Below, one piece after another: positions 1 to 8,533 of a DNA stretch of 64,000 nucleotides. Location of the stretch: NCBI GenBank assembly GCA_016235125.1, contig JACRLZ010000002.1:310001-374000 (forward strand). The letters are read 5' to 3'. Position numbers and translations under genes: made by a program. Source of the stretch: Sphingobacteriales bacterium. GTDB taxonomy: Bacteria; Bacteroidota; Bacteroidia; Chitinophagales; Chitinophagaceae. The notes beneath the pieces were generated by a model. The model searched no databases and was not told where the DNA came from. It saw only the letters and a program-made list of their open reading frames with translations. The stretch's first letter is position 1. Each line of letters starts with the position of its first letter.

Positions 1-544
1 GTTTCATTATATCAAACTTATTGCGGGAATAATTAAGATCCACACCGCCGCTCATGCTGCCGCAGGCGCCAAAGGTTTCGCTATGACGAAAGGCAAGAAA
101 TAAAGCGCCATGTCCCCCCATGCTGAGGCCTGTAATGGCCCTTGCCTTTCTGTCAACAATAGTGTAATAATGCTTATCAATATAATCGGGCACTTCTTTA
201 CTGATATAGGTTTCATACTTCATCGTTGAATCAATCGGGCTGTCGAAATACCAGCTGCTTTTGCCACCATCGGGGCAAACGATGATCAACTGATACTGGT
301 CAGCATAGTTTTTCAGTTTGGGTTCCCGGATGATCCAGTTGCTGTACCAGCCATCATAGCCATGCAATAAATAAACGACAGGGAAATTTTGTTTGTGCTT
401 GTTGTAGGAAGCCGGTTTAATAACCACGCATTTAAATTCTTTATGCATGGCGCTGCTGTAAATGCTAATAGTGTCAACAGTGGCTCCTTTGAGTGATGAA
501 TAAAGAAGGAGAAAACAAAAAAGATGTAATAGTAGCTTTTTCAT
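1..544 (-). CDS. Esterase D-like alpha/beta hydrolase, 3' part cut by the window edge
   Basis: Reads leftwards off the window; 181 residues are present and no stop is reached. Residues 1-20 are a likely signal peptide, so the enzyme is probably periplasmic or secreted. 'YLLHGYDG' (58-65) fits the oxyanion-hole strand and 'GLSMGG' (139-144) is the nucleophile elbow with Ser141, as in the esterase D/FrmB/antigen 85 family (PF00756), which hydrolyses or transfers acyl esters. The catalytic Asp and His lie beyond the edge. ATG at 544 was chosen because the signal peptide starts there. The substrate cannot be told; a cytoplasmic S-formylglutathione hydrolase is less likely because of the signal peptide. 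Confidence 0.85.
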   Translation of the reverse strand, partial: MKKLLLHLFCFLLLYSSLKGATVDTISIYSSAMHKEFKCVVIKPASYNKHKQNFPVVYLLHGYDGWYSNWIIREPKLKNYADQYQLIIVCPDGGKSSWYFDSPIDSTMKYETYISKEVPDYIDKHYYTIVDRKARAITGLSMGGHGALFLAFRHSETFGACGSMSGGVDLNYSRNKFDIMK

Positions 545-587
545 GATCTGTGTTCCTATATACCTGTGTGGTGAAGATAAAAATAAA

Positions 588-616
588 AAAGCCATCTGCT
601 TTGCGCAAATGGCTTT
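588..616 (-). terminator. Rho-independent terminator after the M1 peptidase gene
   Basis: An 8-bp stem (AAAGCCAT, 588-595, with ATGGCTTT, 609-616) is followed, read on the minus strand, by a run of T. It lies between the stop of the M1 peptidase and the start of the esterase gene, so the two are probably separate transcription units. Confidence 0.75.
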
Positions 617-637
617 CAGAAATATTTGTTGTAAATA

Positions 638-655
638 CCCCTTTAGGGGACGGGG
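638..655. repeat. Short GC-rich palindromic repeat (CCCCTTTAGGGG type) that supplies the M1 stop codon
   Basis: CCCCTTTAGGGGACGGGGG; the minus-strand stop codon of the M1 peptidase (643-645) lies inside the palindrome and the last residues (TPVP) are encoded by it. A close relative lies at 3785-3804 and the palindrome core again at 52174-52185. Confidence 0.6.
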
Positions 656-3033
656 GTAAATCCTTTCTTCTCCTTCGATGTCTGCATCGGATTTTTCTGT
701 GCACCGCCGCCTGCACCTCTCGGGCCACCGCCTTGGCCTGTGAATACCTGGAACCTCGATGGCTCAGGTACTTTAGGATATTTATTATTGCTTTCATCAA
801 TGTCAGCAGTTTCCCGCATCGGGTCAAGACGAACAGAAGCCACTTCTTTATCTTTCATGAATACTTTAGTAAAGCTCTTCTCATTCTTGCGCCATATCTG
901 TGCAGGAATTTTTTCCACTTCTTTTGTCCCGTCTTTATAAGTCCATTCAATGATCACCGGCATTACTAATCCGCCTTTATTACTGAACTTAAGTTCATAA
1001 AAATTCTTTCCGGCAATCTTTGCTTTTGTTTCCTCATCCAGTGGGGCGCTGCCAACTGTTGTTTTTATTGAATAACCTGAAGAGTCATAGGCTTCAATGC
1101 CCCTTGCATATCGCCAGTAGAAATCACGGAGGGTAGTATCGGCATCTGTTTCAAATTTGATGCTTTGGTCTTCTTTATTGCGGATCTTGGAAATATCTTC
1201 AAAAGCATTTACCTGTGGTTTTTGATTTTTTCTTGTTACCACAGTATCTCTAACACCTGATGTAGCTGCAAAGTCAGCTTTCAATGCTTTGATTGTATCC
1301 AGCGAAATATCACATGCATCAGTACCATAGAACCAACCTCTCCAGAACCAGTCAAGGTCTTCGCCGCTTGCATCTTCCATTGTTCTGAACAGATCAGCCG
1401 GTTCAGGATGTTTGAAAGCCCAGCGCCTTGCATATTCTTTGAAAGCATAGTCAAACAACTGGCGGCCCATGATGGTTTCCCGCAGAATGTTTAAGCCCGT
1501 TGCAGGTTTTGAATATGCATTGGGGCCAAAACCAATAATGTTATCTGAATTGCTCATAATGGGTTCTAACTGATCCTTGGGCAATTTCATATAATCAGTG
1601 ATTGTGTAGGCCGGTCCTTTGGACACAGGATATTTGTTATCCCATAATTCTTCCGTAAGGTATTCGACGAATGAATTTAATCCTTCATCCATCCAGCTCC
1701 ATTGTCTTTCGTCACTATTGATGATCATCGGGAAAAAGTTATGACCCACTTCATGTATCACCACACCGAGCATTCCATTCTTGGTGCCTTCGCTGTAAGT
1801 GCCATCTTTTTCGGTACGGCCAAAGTTGAAACAGATCATCGGGTATTCCATACCACTGCTGGCTTCCACACTTTGTGCCACAGGATAAGGATAGGGGATG
1901 GTGAATTTTGAATAGGTTTTAATTGTATGCGCAACAGCCTTGGTCGAATATTTTCTGTAAAGACCGTATGCTTCTTTGCCGTAAAGGCTCATACACATCA
2001 CTTTTTTACCTTCTACTGTGGCAGGCATGCCATCCCAAACAAACTTAGGACTGCTGCCCCATGCAAAGTCACGAACATTATCTGCTTTGAATATCCAGGT
2101 CTTCTTTTTATCTGTATTGATTTTCTCAGCTGCTTTGGCTTCGTCCAGGGTTACTATTTCTATAACATCTTTTGCTGTTTGGGCTTTTTTCCAGCGGTCC
2201 ATTTGTAAGGGAGTTAATACCTGTGCATAGTTCTGGCATTCGCCGGTGGCGCCGATAGTGTGATCAGCAGGAACAGTCATTTGCACTTTAAAATTTCCGA
2301 ATGTAAGCGCAAACTCGCCCCGGCCGGTGAACTGTTGGTTTTGCCAGCCCTTGAAATCGCTATACACACAAAGACGGGGATACCACTGTGTCATGGTGAA
2401 AATGTAGTTACCATCGTCCGGAAAAAATTCATAACCACCCCGGCCAAAATTCTTCTGACGGTTAGTGATATTGTAATACCAGTCTATTTTGAAAGTAAAC
2501 TTTTGACCGGGTTTTAAAACAGTTGGTAATTCTACCCGCATCATTGTTTTGTTCACTGTGTACTTCAGCGCTTTTCCTGTTGCATCCGTAATGCTTTTTA
2601 TTTTATCGCCAAAATCATTGGGTTTGGAAGATGCTTCCATTCTGTCAATCATCCCTGATGGAACATTTGATGGCATGTTGCTGGCATCCTGGTAATTGGC
2701 ATTGTTGGATGAACTATGCTGGTTCTCGTCTAACTGAAGCCAGAGATAGGTCAGTTGATCAGGTGAATTGTTGAAGTAAGTGATGGTCTCACTTCCATCC
2801 AGCCTTAAATTTTTTTCATCCAGCTCGCATTTGATATCATAGTCGCAGCGCTGCTGCCAGTATTTGGGCCCCGGAGCGCCGCTGGCCGAACGGTATTCAT
2901 TAGGGGTGGGCAAAATATTACCCATCTGTTCGAATTTGTTTCCGTGGTTTGAGTTGGCATTATTCTGTGTGTTTTGTGCTATTGTAGCAAAACCACTTGT
3001 CATAACCAACAGAAAGGAAATAACCTTTTTCAT
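643..3033 (-). CDS. M1 family metallopeptidase (aminopeptidase N-like), secreted
   Basis: 796 residues with a signal peptide (1-20, ending AIAQ-like 'ATIAQ'). The zinc site of M1 gluzincins is complete: HEVGH at 427-431 and, 18 residues on, Glu450 in 'WMDEGLNSF'. 'SSGMEYP' (392-398) replaces the GAMEN exopeptidase motif and is the usual form in Bacteroidota relatives. The protein should remove N-terminal residues from peptides outside the inner membrane. The C-terminal third has no recognised domain and ends in a Gly/Pro/Lys-rich tail; no T9SS sorting domain is visible. The stop codon comes from a palindromic repeat. The HupE-like gene lies 17 bases upstream in the same direction, so the two are probably cotranscribed. 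Confidence 0.9.
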   Translation of the reverse strand: MKKVISFLLVMTSGFATIAQNTQNNANSNHGNKFEQMGNILPTPNEYRSASGAPGPKYWQQRCDYDIKCELDEKNLRLDGSETITYFNNSPDQLTYLWLQLDENQHSSSNNANYQDASNMPSNVPSGMIDRMEASSKPNDFGDKIKSITDATGKALKYTVNKTMMRVELPTVLKPGQKFTFKIDWYYNITNRQKNFGRGGYEFFPDDGNYIFTMTQWYPRLCVYSDFKGWQNQQFTGRGEFALTFGNFKVQMTVPADHTIGATGECQNYAQVLTPLQMDRWKKAQTAKDVIEIVTLDEAKAAEKINTDKKKTWIFKADNVRDFAWGSSPKFVWDGMPATVEGKKVMCMSLYGKEAYGLYRKYSTKAVAHTIKTYSKFTIPYPYPVAQSVEASSGMEYPMICFNFGRTEKDGTYSEGTKNGMLGVVIHEVGHNFFPMIINSDERQWSWMDEGLNSFVEYLTEELWDNKYPVSKGPAYTITDYMKLPKDQLEPIMSNSDNIIGFGPNAYSKPATGLNILRETIMGRQLFDYAFKEYARRWAFKHPEPADLFRTMEDASGEDLDWFWRGWFYGTDACDISLDTIKALKADFAATSGVRDTVVTRKNQKPQVNAFEDISKIRNKEDQSIKFETDADTTLRDFYWRYARGIEAYDSSGYSIKTTVGSAPLDEETKAKIAGKNFYELKFSNKGGLVMPVIIEWTYKDGTKEVEKIPAQIWRKNEKSFTKVFMKDKEVASVRLDPMRETADIDESNNKYPKVPEPSRFQVFTGQGGGPRGAGGGAQKNPMQTSKEKKGFTPVP

Positions 3034-3050
3034 TTTTCTTTATTTAGATT

Positions 3051-3632
3051 TTATAGTAAGTGAATTCTTTCCAATGCCATTTTCAATGCTAAACTAAATA
3101 TGCCGGCTGATAAAAACAGTACCCAGTCACGACGGTTGATCCTGAATAATGTTACAATTGCCCATGCCAGCAACAGGATAACGGTTACCACAACTATTTG
3201 CCCGGCTTCCAATCCCACATTAAAGTCAAACAATCCCCAGCCAAGACTCTGATCTTTTGCCAGCATGAACCGGATGGCGTTGGCAAAACCCATTCCATGG
3301 ATCAATCCAAAAAAAAGAGCTAAGAAATAATTGATACGGATGGATTTCGGGGTGAATTTTTTCTGGAATAAATTACTGAAAGCCGTTATTACGATGGTGC
3401 AGGGAATCAGGAATTCAACCCAATTGGATGGAAAACGGATCATATCCAGCACACTAAGCACAAGAGTGAGTGAATGACCGATCGTAAATGCCGTTACCAG
3501 TATCAGCACCTGTTTCCAATCCTTCAACAGATAAATAGTGGCAAGGGCAGTGATGAAAAGTAAATGATCCAGGGCCTCCCGGTTCATAATATGCTCCCAG
3601 CCCAAGCCAAAATAAAACCTGAAATCACTCAT
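3051..3632 (-). CDS. HupE/UreJ-like integral membrane protein
   Basis: 193 residues with about six hydrophobic segments. 'GWEHIMNREALDHLLF' (11-26) is the N-terminal signature of the HupE/UreJ_2 family: Gly, His, then Asp-His before a membrane helix. Two further membrane His lie in 'GHSLTL' and 'LIHGMGFANA'. HupE proteins in other bacteria are linked to nickel or cobalt uptake, but in Bacteroidota this version is not next to hydrogenase or urease genes, so metal transport is only a possibility. It lies just upstream of the M1 peptidase and divergent from the DUF6702-like gene; the shared neighbourhood suggests these three act in one envelope process. Confidence 0.8.
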   Translation of the reverse strand: MSDFRFYFGLGWEHIMNREALDHLLFITALATIYLLKDWKQVLILVTAFTIGHSLTLVLSVLDMIRFPSNWVEFLIPCTIVITAFSNLFQKKFTPKSIRINYFLALFFGLIHGMGFANAIRFMLAKDQSLGWGLFDFNVGLEAGQIVVVTVILLLAWAIVTLFRINRRDWVLFLSAGIFSLALKMALERIHLL

Positions 3633-3733
3633 ACTTTTTCCGGGACAATCTTCAAACCATTGCCCTATTTTTAGCGTCTGTTTCCGGGCTGAAAATAAGA
3701 CCCAATTTTGTAACCCTGAAAATTATTGTTTTA

Positions 3734-4246
3734 ATGGTATCATCGGTCAATAAATGGCTGCTTTGTATGTTGACAGTTCTTCTTCCCTTCAGGGAACGGG
3801 GAGGACTTCATCCTTTTCATGTCAGTGTTGTTGAGATCAATCACAATGCAGTGAATAAAACCTTTGAGGTCAGTTGCAAGATATTTACAGATGATTTTGA
3901 AAAAGTGCTGGCGCAGAATTATAAAACCAGAGTTGATCTGATAAACCCGCCTGATAAAGCAGCGATGGATACACTGGTGAAAAAATATATTTTTTCTCAT
4001 TTATCGATCAGCGCCGATAATAAAGCAACACAGCTCAATTATGTCGGGTTTGAAAGAGAGGCAGAAGCCGTGTACGGTTATGTACTGGTGAATAATATTC
4101 AATCCGTAAAAAAAGTGGATGTGAACAATAAACTCATGCATGACCTGTTCACCGACCAGGTCAACATCATTCATGTAATAGTGGGAGGAGAAAGAAAAAG
4201 TACAAAACTGGACTATCCGGAAACAACTGCTAAATTCGAGTTTTAA
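3734..4246 (+). CDS. DUF6702-like exported protein
   Basis: 170 residues. The stretch 'HPFHVSVVEINHN' after the hydrophobic N-terminus and 'KIFTDDFEKVL' further on match the family I know as DUF6702, whose members sit beside HupE-like and M1 peptidase genes in Bacteroidota. Residues 5-17 look like the core of a signal peptide, but where a cleavage site is expected the sequence reads 'PFRERGGLHPF', encoded by a short GC-rich repeat (3785-3804). The insertion may weaken or move the cleavage site. The biochemical role is unknown. The gene ends in a perfect AT-rich hairpin shared with the convergent gene. Confidence 0.65.
   Translation: MVSSVNKWLLCMLTVLLPFRERGGLHPFHVSVVEINHNAVNKTFEVSCKIFTDDFEKVLAQNYKTRVDLINPPDKAAMDTLVKKYIFSHLSISADNKATQLNYVGFEREAEAVYGYVLVNNIQSVKKVDVNNKLMHDLFTDQVNIIHVIVGGERKSTKLDYPETTAKFEF
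3785..3804. repeat. GC-rich palindromic repeat inside the DUF6702-like gene
   Basis: CCCTTCAGGGAACGGGGAGG resembles CCCTTTAGGGGACGGGGGT at the M1 stop codon. It lies in frame in the signal-peptide region and encodes roughly 'PFRERGG'. Confidence 0.5.
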
Positions 4247-4282
4247 TAATCAATAATTAGTAATTAATAATTATTGATTATT
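4245..4282. terminator. Perfect 15-bp AT-only hairpin between convergent genes
   Basis: Arms 4245-4259 and 4268-4282 are exact reverse complements with an 8-base loop. The hairpin starts in the stop codon of the DUF6702-like gene and ends five bases before the stop of the convergent CNNM gene, so it probably ends transcription from both sides. It is made of repeated AATAATTA-like words, like the arms described elsewhere in this window. Confidence 0.65.
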
Positions 4283-4287
4283 TATTA

Positions 4288-5583
4288 TTAGCCCTCCATT
4301 TCACTCTTTATCTCTTCACTTATTTTCACAAGCACCTTATCAATCCTGTGACCATCCATATCCATTATCTCAATCTTAAAACCTTTCCAACTGAATTTTT
4401 CTCCTGTTTTGGGAATATGCTCCAGTTCATGCAGGATAAAACCCGCAAGTGTATCAAAATCATGTTCACCTTCATTCATCCACTCTGCTTTTTCAAAATG
4501 AGTGAGGAAATCATAAAAAGGTATCTGTCCATCCACCAGGTATGATCCGTCTTCTCTTTTGCGGATCTCATAATCAGGTACATCGGGTTGTGGAATTTCA
4601 CCCACAATGGCTTCCAGGATGTCATTCAGGGTAACAATACCAAGAACAGATCCGTATTCATCTACAATAAAAGCCGAATGCATTTTTGTTTTCTTGAATT
4701 TTTCCAGCAACTGGTAAGCCGAATTGTTTTCAGGAATAAATAATGCTGGCTGCATTATGTCTTTAAACAACATACTGTCAGGGCTTACGTAAAGGTCTTT
4801 GATAGATACTACTCCTTTAATGTTATCAATCTCCCCATCGCAGATTGGATAATTGGAATGCGGTTCTTTCAAAATCTTTTCTTTGATCTTATCCTCATTG
4901 TCATCCAGGTTGAACCAGATGATATCGCTGCGGTGTGTCATCAGCGAAGTGATGTTGCGGTCGCCGAGGTGAAAGACTCTTTCAATGATCTCCTGCTCGG
5001 CTTCATCAATGGTTCCGGCTTCGGCGCCTTCCGTGATCATGGTTTTTATCTCTTCTTCCGTTACAGCATCTTCTTTCAGACGCCGGATGTTGAAGATGCG
5101 GAAAAAAATATTACTGGTTTTACTGAGCAACCATACGACAGGATGAAAAAGACGGGCAAAAAACCTCATGGGTCCGGCCACTGCCTTTGCAATTTTTTCT
5201 GAACGGAGTAAACCGATGCGTTTAGGTATCAGTTCCCCGAAAATGATTGAAAGGAATGTAACAACGATAACAATTAAAGCTGTGGATATTGCTTCGGCAT
5301 AAGGGCGAAATAGAGTAACTTTTTCTACCAGGGGTTGCAGGTCTTTGCTGAATTTTTCACCGGAATATACACCGGTGATAATGGAAATAAGTGTGATGCC
5401 TATTTGTACAGCAGAGAGAAATGTTTCAGGATGGTTTGACATTTCCAATGCCAGCTTTGCCTTTTTGTCGCCCCGATCAGCCTGTCCCTCAAGTCTTGCT
5501 TTGCGGGCCGATACAAGGGAAATTTCGGACATGGAAAAGAGACCGTTGAGAAAGATCAGTACCAGCAATATCAGAATCTCCAT
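4288..5583 (-). CDS. CNNM/HlyC-CorC type membrane protein with CBS pair
   Basis: 431 residues in the usual order of this family: N-terminal DUF21/CNNM membrane domain with three to four helices (about 1-185; note 'SEISLVSARKARLEG' after helix 1), a CBS-domain pair (about 205-330; 'MTHRSDIIWFNLDDN' and 'HSAFIVDEYGSVLGIVTLND'), and a C-terminal CorC/HlyC domain (about 345-425). Members are called hemolysin-like, but the better supported role is magnesium or cobalt efflux or homeostasis. It acts in the inner membrane. It stands alone, with a 248-bp upstream region shared with the divergent LtaS-like gene. Confidence 0.88.
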   Translation of the reverse strand: MEILILLVLIFLNGLFSMSEISLVSARKARLEGQADRGDKKAKLALEMSNHPETFLSAVQIGITLISIITGVYSGEKFSKDLQPLVEKVTLFRPYAEAISTALIVIVVTFLSIIFGELIPKRIGLLRSEKIAKAVAGPMRFFARLFHPVVWLLSKTSNIFFRIFNIRRLKEDAVTEEEIKTMITEGAEAGTIDEAEQEIIERVFHLGDRNITSLMTHRSDIIWFNLDDNEDKIKEKILKEPHSNYPICDGEIDNIKGVVSIKDLYVSPDSMLFKDIMQPALFIPENNSAYQLLEKFKKTKMHSAFIVDEYGSVLGIVTLNDILEAIVGEIPQPDVPDYEIRKREDGSYLVDGQIPFYDFLTHFEKAEWMNEGEHDFDTLAGFILHELEHIPKTGEKFSWKGFKIEIMDMDGHRIDKVLVKISEEIKSEMEG

Positions 5584-5831
5584 TTACTTAGAAGGTTGAT
5601 AGTCGAAGATAGTAAATCCAGCCTTCTTGTTGCCGGAAAGGGTTGTTTTGAGGGAATATGGACATTCTGATGTCTGACTGCCTTATTCAGCACCAGGCGT
5701 TTAGATTAATTAGGAGCAATCAACTTGCTTATTCGGTTAATTGTTATCATCAAGACTAATTCATCATTTTTTTTTATCTTCCTCCCGGTTTCATATATAA
5801 AATTTATAAGCCCGGCTCACTTGCCCAATCA

Positions 5832-7832
5832 ATGAAAAAAATTATTCAGCCCCGGTTGATCCGCTGGATCCTGATCAACGGACTTTTCTTCCTTTTTCTT
5901 TTATCATTACTGCGTTTGGTTTTTCATTTAACATTCGCTACTTCAGATGAAAAGAATGTAAGCGGCGCTTTTTGGATGGGGTTCCGGTATGATGCCAGGG
6001 TGGTTTGTGTTTTCCTTTTTCTTATTTTTCTGGCCGGTCTGTTTCCTTTCTTTAAACCATTTGCTGGTTCCATTTCACGCAAATTGTTATTGATCTTTAC
6101 CCGTTTTTTTGGATTGCTGATAATCATTATTTACACATTCGATTTTTTTCACTTTGAATACCTGCGCCAGAGGCTCAATGCCAGTGTGCTTAACTATGCC
6201 GAGGATGCAAAAATTTCAGGGAACATGGTTTGGGAGAGCTACCCGGTTATAAAAATTTTCCTCATATGGATTATTTGTTTTGCAGGAATTTTCTTTGCTA
6301 CCCGATTTTTATTTCGCCTCAGCAATACCTTACCTGAGAAAATTTCAAAATGGAAAGTGATTGTTAGCTATACGGTATGCTTTTTTGTTTTTGCTCTGGC
6401 AATTTATGGCAGGGCCGGCAAGTTCCCGCTTCGCTGGAGTGACGCCTACAGGTTGAACAGCGATTACAAAGCAAGTCTTGCATTGAATCCGTTTCAAAGT
6501 TTTTTCAGCAGCCTCAGGTTTCGAAAAATCGGGTACGATAAACAACTGGCTAAGCAATACTATAGCCTGATGGCGGAACAGTTAGGCGTAGCAAATCCTG
6601 ATACCGCTACATTAAATTTCAGTCGCCCGGTTGCTTTGAATGACTCCCTCACATCCACGCATCCTAACATTGTACTGGTGATCTGTGAAAGTTTCTGTTC
6701 TTATAAAACTTCAATGTGGGGGAATCCGTTGAACACTACTCCGTATTTTAATGAATTGTGTAAGAGAGGAGTCTTCTTTAAAAATTGTTTTTCTCCGGCT
6801 TATGGCACTGCCCGGGGAATTTGGGCTACCATAACCGGCATTCCCGATGTTGTTGAGTTGAGAACAGCAAGCCGGTATCCCAACCTGGTGGATCAAAATA
6901 CCATTCTGAATGATATACAGGGTTATGAAAAATATTACTTTCTTGGGGGCAGTGCAAGCTGGGCCAATATCAGGGGGGTGCTTACTGATAATATCAAAGG
7001 ACTGCATTTATATGAACAGGGAGATTACAAATCATCGTCGGTGAATGTGTGGGGAATAAGTGACAAGGATCTGTTCCTGGAGGCAAACAGTATTTTAAAA
7101 GAACAGACAAAGCCTTTTTTTGCAGTCATACAGACGGCTGACAATCATCGACCCTACACAATCCCAAAAGAAGACAGGCCTTTTATTCAAATGCGGAATT
7201 TTCCAAAAGACACATTGGAGAAATATGGATTCTGGAGCAATGAAGAGTTGAATGAATATGCCTATACCGAATATACTTTTAAGAAATTTTTTGAAGCCGC
7301 TGCAAAAGAAAAATATTTTGACAATACCATCTTCGTTTTTGTAGGAGATCATGGCTTGCGGGGCAATGCCGCCGCAATGTTTCCACGAATCTGGGACGAA
7401 CAAGCTTTGACAAGCCATCATGTGCCACTCCTGTTCTATGCACCATCAATATTGAAACCACAGGTAGTGGAAAGAAAAGTTTCACAGGTGGATATTATTC
7501 CAAGCCTGGCTTACCTGGCAGGCCTGCAGGTAAACAATACCACTATGGGAAGAAATATCTTTTTAAACACTTCCCTGCCGGACAGTAACGACATCAGCGA
7601 TCATACATTCATTCTTCAACCCGACAATCATCTAATCGGTCTTCTGACGGGAAAATATTATTATAAATACGATCTGCCGTCAAAAAAAGGGTTTGTTCTC
7701 TCAATTGCAAGTAACGATCCATTGCCATCGGGTGAACCCGACAGCGCCTTCTTACAAAAAATGCATGACCTAACGCTGGGGTATTATGAAACCTCCCGGT
7801 ACATGCTATTCAACAACAAGAAAAAGAAGTAA
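5832..7832 (+). CDS. LtaS-like membrane phosphoglycerol/phosphoethanolamine transferase, copy 1
   Basis: 666 residues. Five hydrophobic segments occupy about 12-195, followed by an extracytoplasmic sulfatase-fold domain (about 278-570) as in lipoteichoic acid synthase and related enzymes. Visible motifs: 'HPNIVLVICESF' (277-288) with metal-ligand candidate Glu286, 'GTARG' (325-329) with Thr326 as likely nucleophile, and 'FVGDHG' (503-508) with Asp506 and His507 as metal ligands. The family transfers phosphate-linked head groups from lipids to envelope glycans or lipids; the acceptor here is unknown, since Bacteroidota lack lipoteichoic acid. A close paralogue follows after the convergent PAP2 phosphatase, which suggests a shared lipid cycle. 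Confidence 0.87.
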   Translation: MKKIIQPRLIRWILINGLFFLFLLSLLRLVFHLTFATSDEKNVSGAFWMGFRYDARVVCVFLFLIFLAGLFPFFKPFAGSISRKLLLIFTRFFGLLIIIIYTFDFFHFEYLRQRLNASVLNYAEDAKISGNMVWESYPVIKIFLIWIICFAGIFFATRFLFRLSNTLPEKISKWKVIVSYTVCFFVFALAIYGRAGKFPLRWSDAYRLNSDYKASLALNPFQSFFSSLRFRKIGYDKQLAKQYYSLMAEQLGVANPDTATLNFSRPVALNDSLTSTHPNIVLVICESFCSYKTSMWGNPLNTTPYFNELCKRGVFFKNCFSPAYGTARGIWATITGIPDVVELRTASRYPNLVDQNTILNDIQGYEKYYFLGGSASWANIRGVLTDNIKGLHLYEQGDYKSSSVNVWGISDKDLFLEANSILKEQTKPFFAVIQTADNHRPYTIPKEDRPFIQMRNFPKDTLEKYGFWSNEELNEYAYTEYTFKKFFEAAAKEKYFDNTIFVFVGDHGLRGNAAAMFPRIWDEQALTSHHVPLLFYAPSILKPQVVERKVSQVDIIPSLAYLAGLQVNNTTMGRNIFLNTSLPDSNDISDHTFILQPDNHLIGLLTGKYYYKYDLPSKKGFVLSIASNDPLPSGEPDSAFLQKMHDLTLGYYETSRYMLFNNKKKK

Positions 7833-7837
7833 AATTT

Positions 7838-8443
7838 TCAATGCAGGCTCTTTTCGGGAAAATGAAGCTTGAAATATTTATTGAAAAGAAAACCGGTAAA
7901 TGTTCCATAAATAATACCCAACAATATTCCGCCGGCAATATCTGAAGGATAGTGAACCCCTACATAAACCTGTGCATACCCGATAATGCCTGCCCACAAA
8001 AAAGCCAGCCACATCCATCTTTTAAACAGATGGCGAAATGTAATAAACAAAAATGTGGCCATGCCAAAATGGTTGGCTGCATGATTGGACATAAAACTGT
8101 AGCCTATTGGGCAGCGTACCAGCAACCGGAGATGGGCCAGCATATCCGGGTTATTGCAGGGACGGATGCGTTCAAACCCGTATTTAAAAAGTTTGGTCCC
8201 GGTCATGTCGGTCAGGGAGACGGTGACCAGGAAAAAAATGATCCACCACCATGCTTTGTTTTTAAAATTGATAAGAACCAGGGCAAGCAAAAAAAGGTAC
8301 AATGGGATCCATATAAGTGAATTTCGAAGCAAAGGCATCACAGTGTCAAAAACAGGATTGGACCAATTGCTGTTTATGGTGGTAAACAAATCCCTGTCCC
8401 ATTCAAGAATTTTTTCCCAAAATGTGCCGGTTAGAAAAAACAT
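7838..8443 (-). CDS. PAP2 family membrane phosphatase
   Basis: 201 residues, about five membrane helices. The three-part phosphatase signature is present: K87-x6-R94-P95 in 'KYGFERIRP', 'SNHA' at 119-122 (variant of PSGH) and 'GVHYPSD' with His164 and Asp168. Such enzymes remove phosphate from lipid carriers such as undecaprenyl pyrophosphate or from phosphatidic acid derivatives; which one cannot be told. The gene is convergent with the LtaS-like copy 1 (5 bp between stops) and divergent from copy 2, and could recycle the lipid product of these transferases (inference). Confidence 0.87.
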   Translation of the reverse strand: MFFLTGTFWEKILEWDRDLFTTINSNWSNPVFDTVMPLLRNSLIWIPLYLFLLALVLINFKNKAWWWIIFFLVTVSLTDMTGTKLFKYGFERIRPCNNPDMLAHLRLLVRCPIGYSFMSNHAANHFGMATFLFITFRHLFKRWMWLAFLWAGIIGYAQVYVGVHYPSDIAGGILLGIIYGTFTGFLFNKYFKLHFPEKSLH

Positions 8444-8533
8444 GTACCAAAAGTAGGTGATAAAGACTTGAAAATAATGATTTCCGCTATTGGGGAATAG
8501 CTATAAATTCTATTCTTTTGTAGTCCTTAAAAA

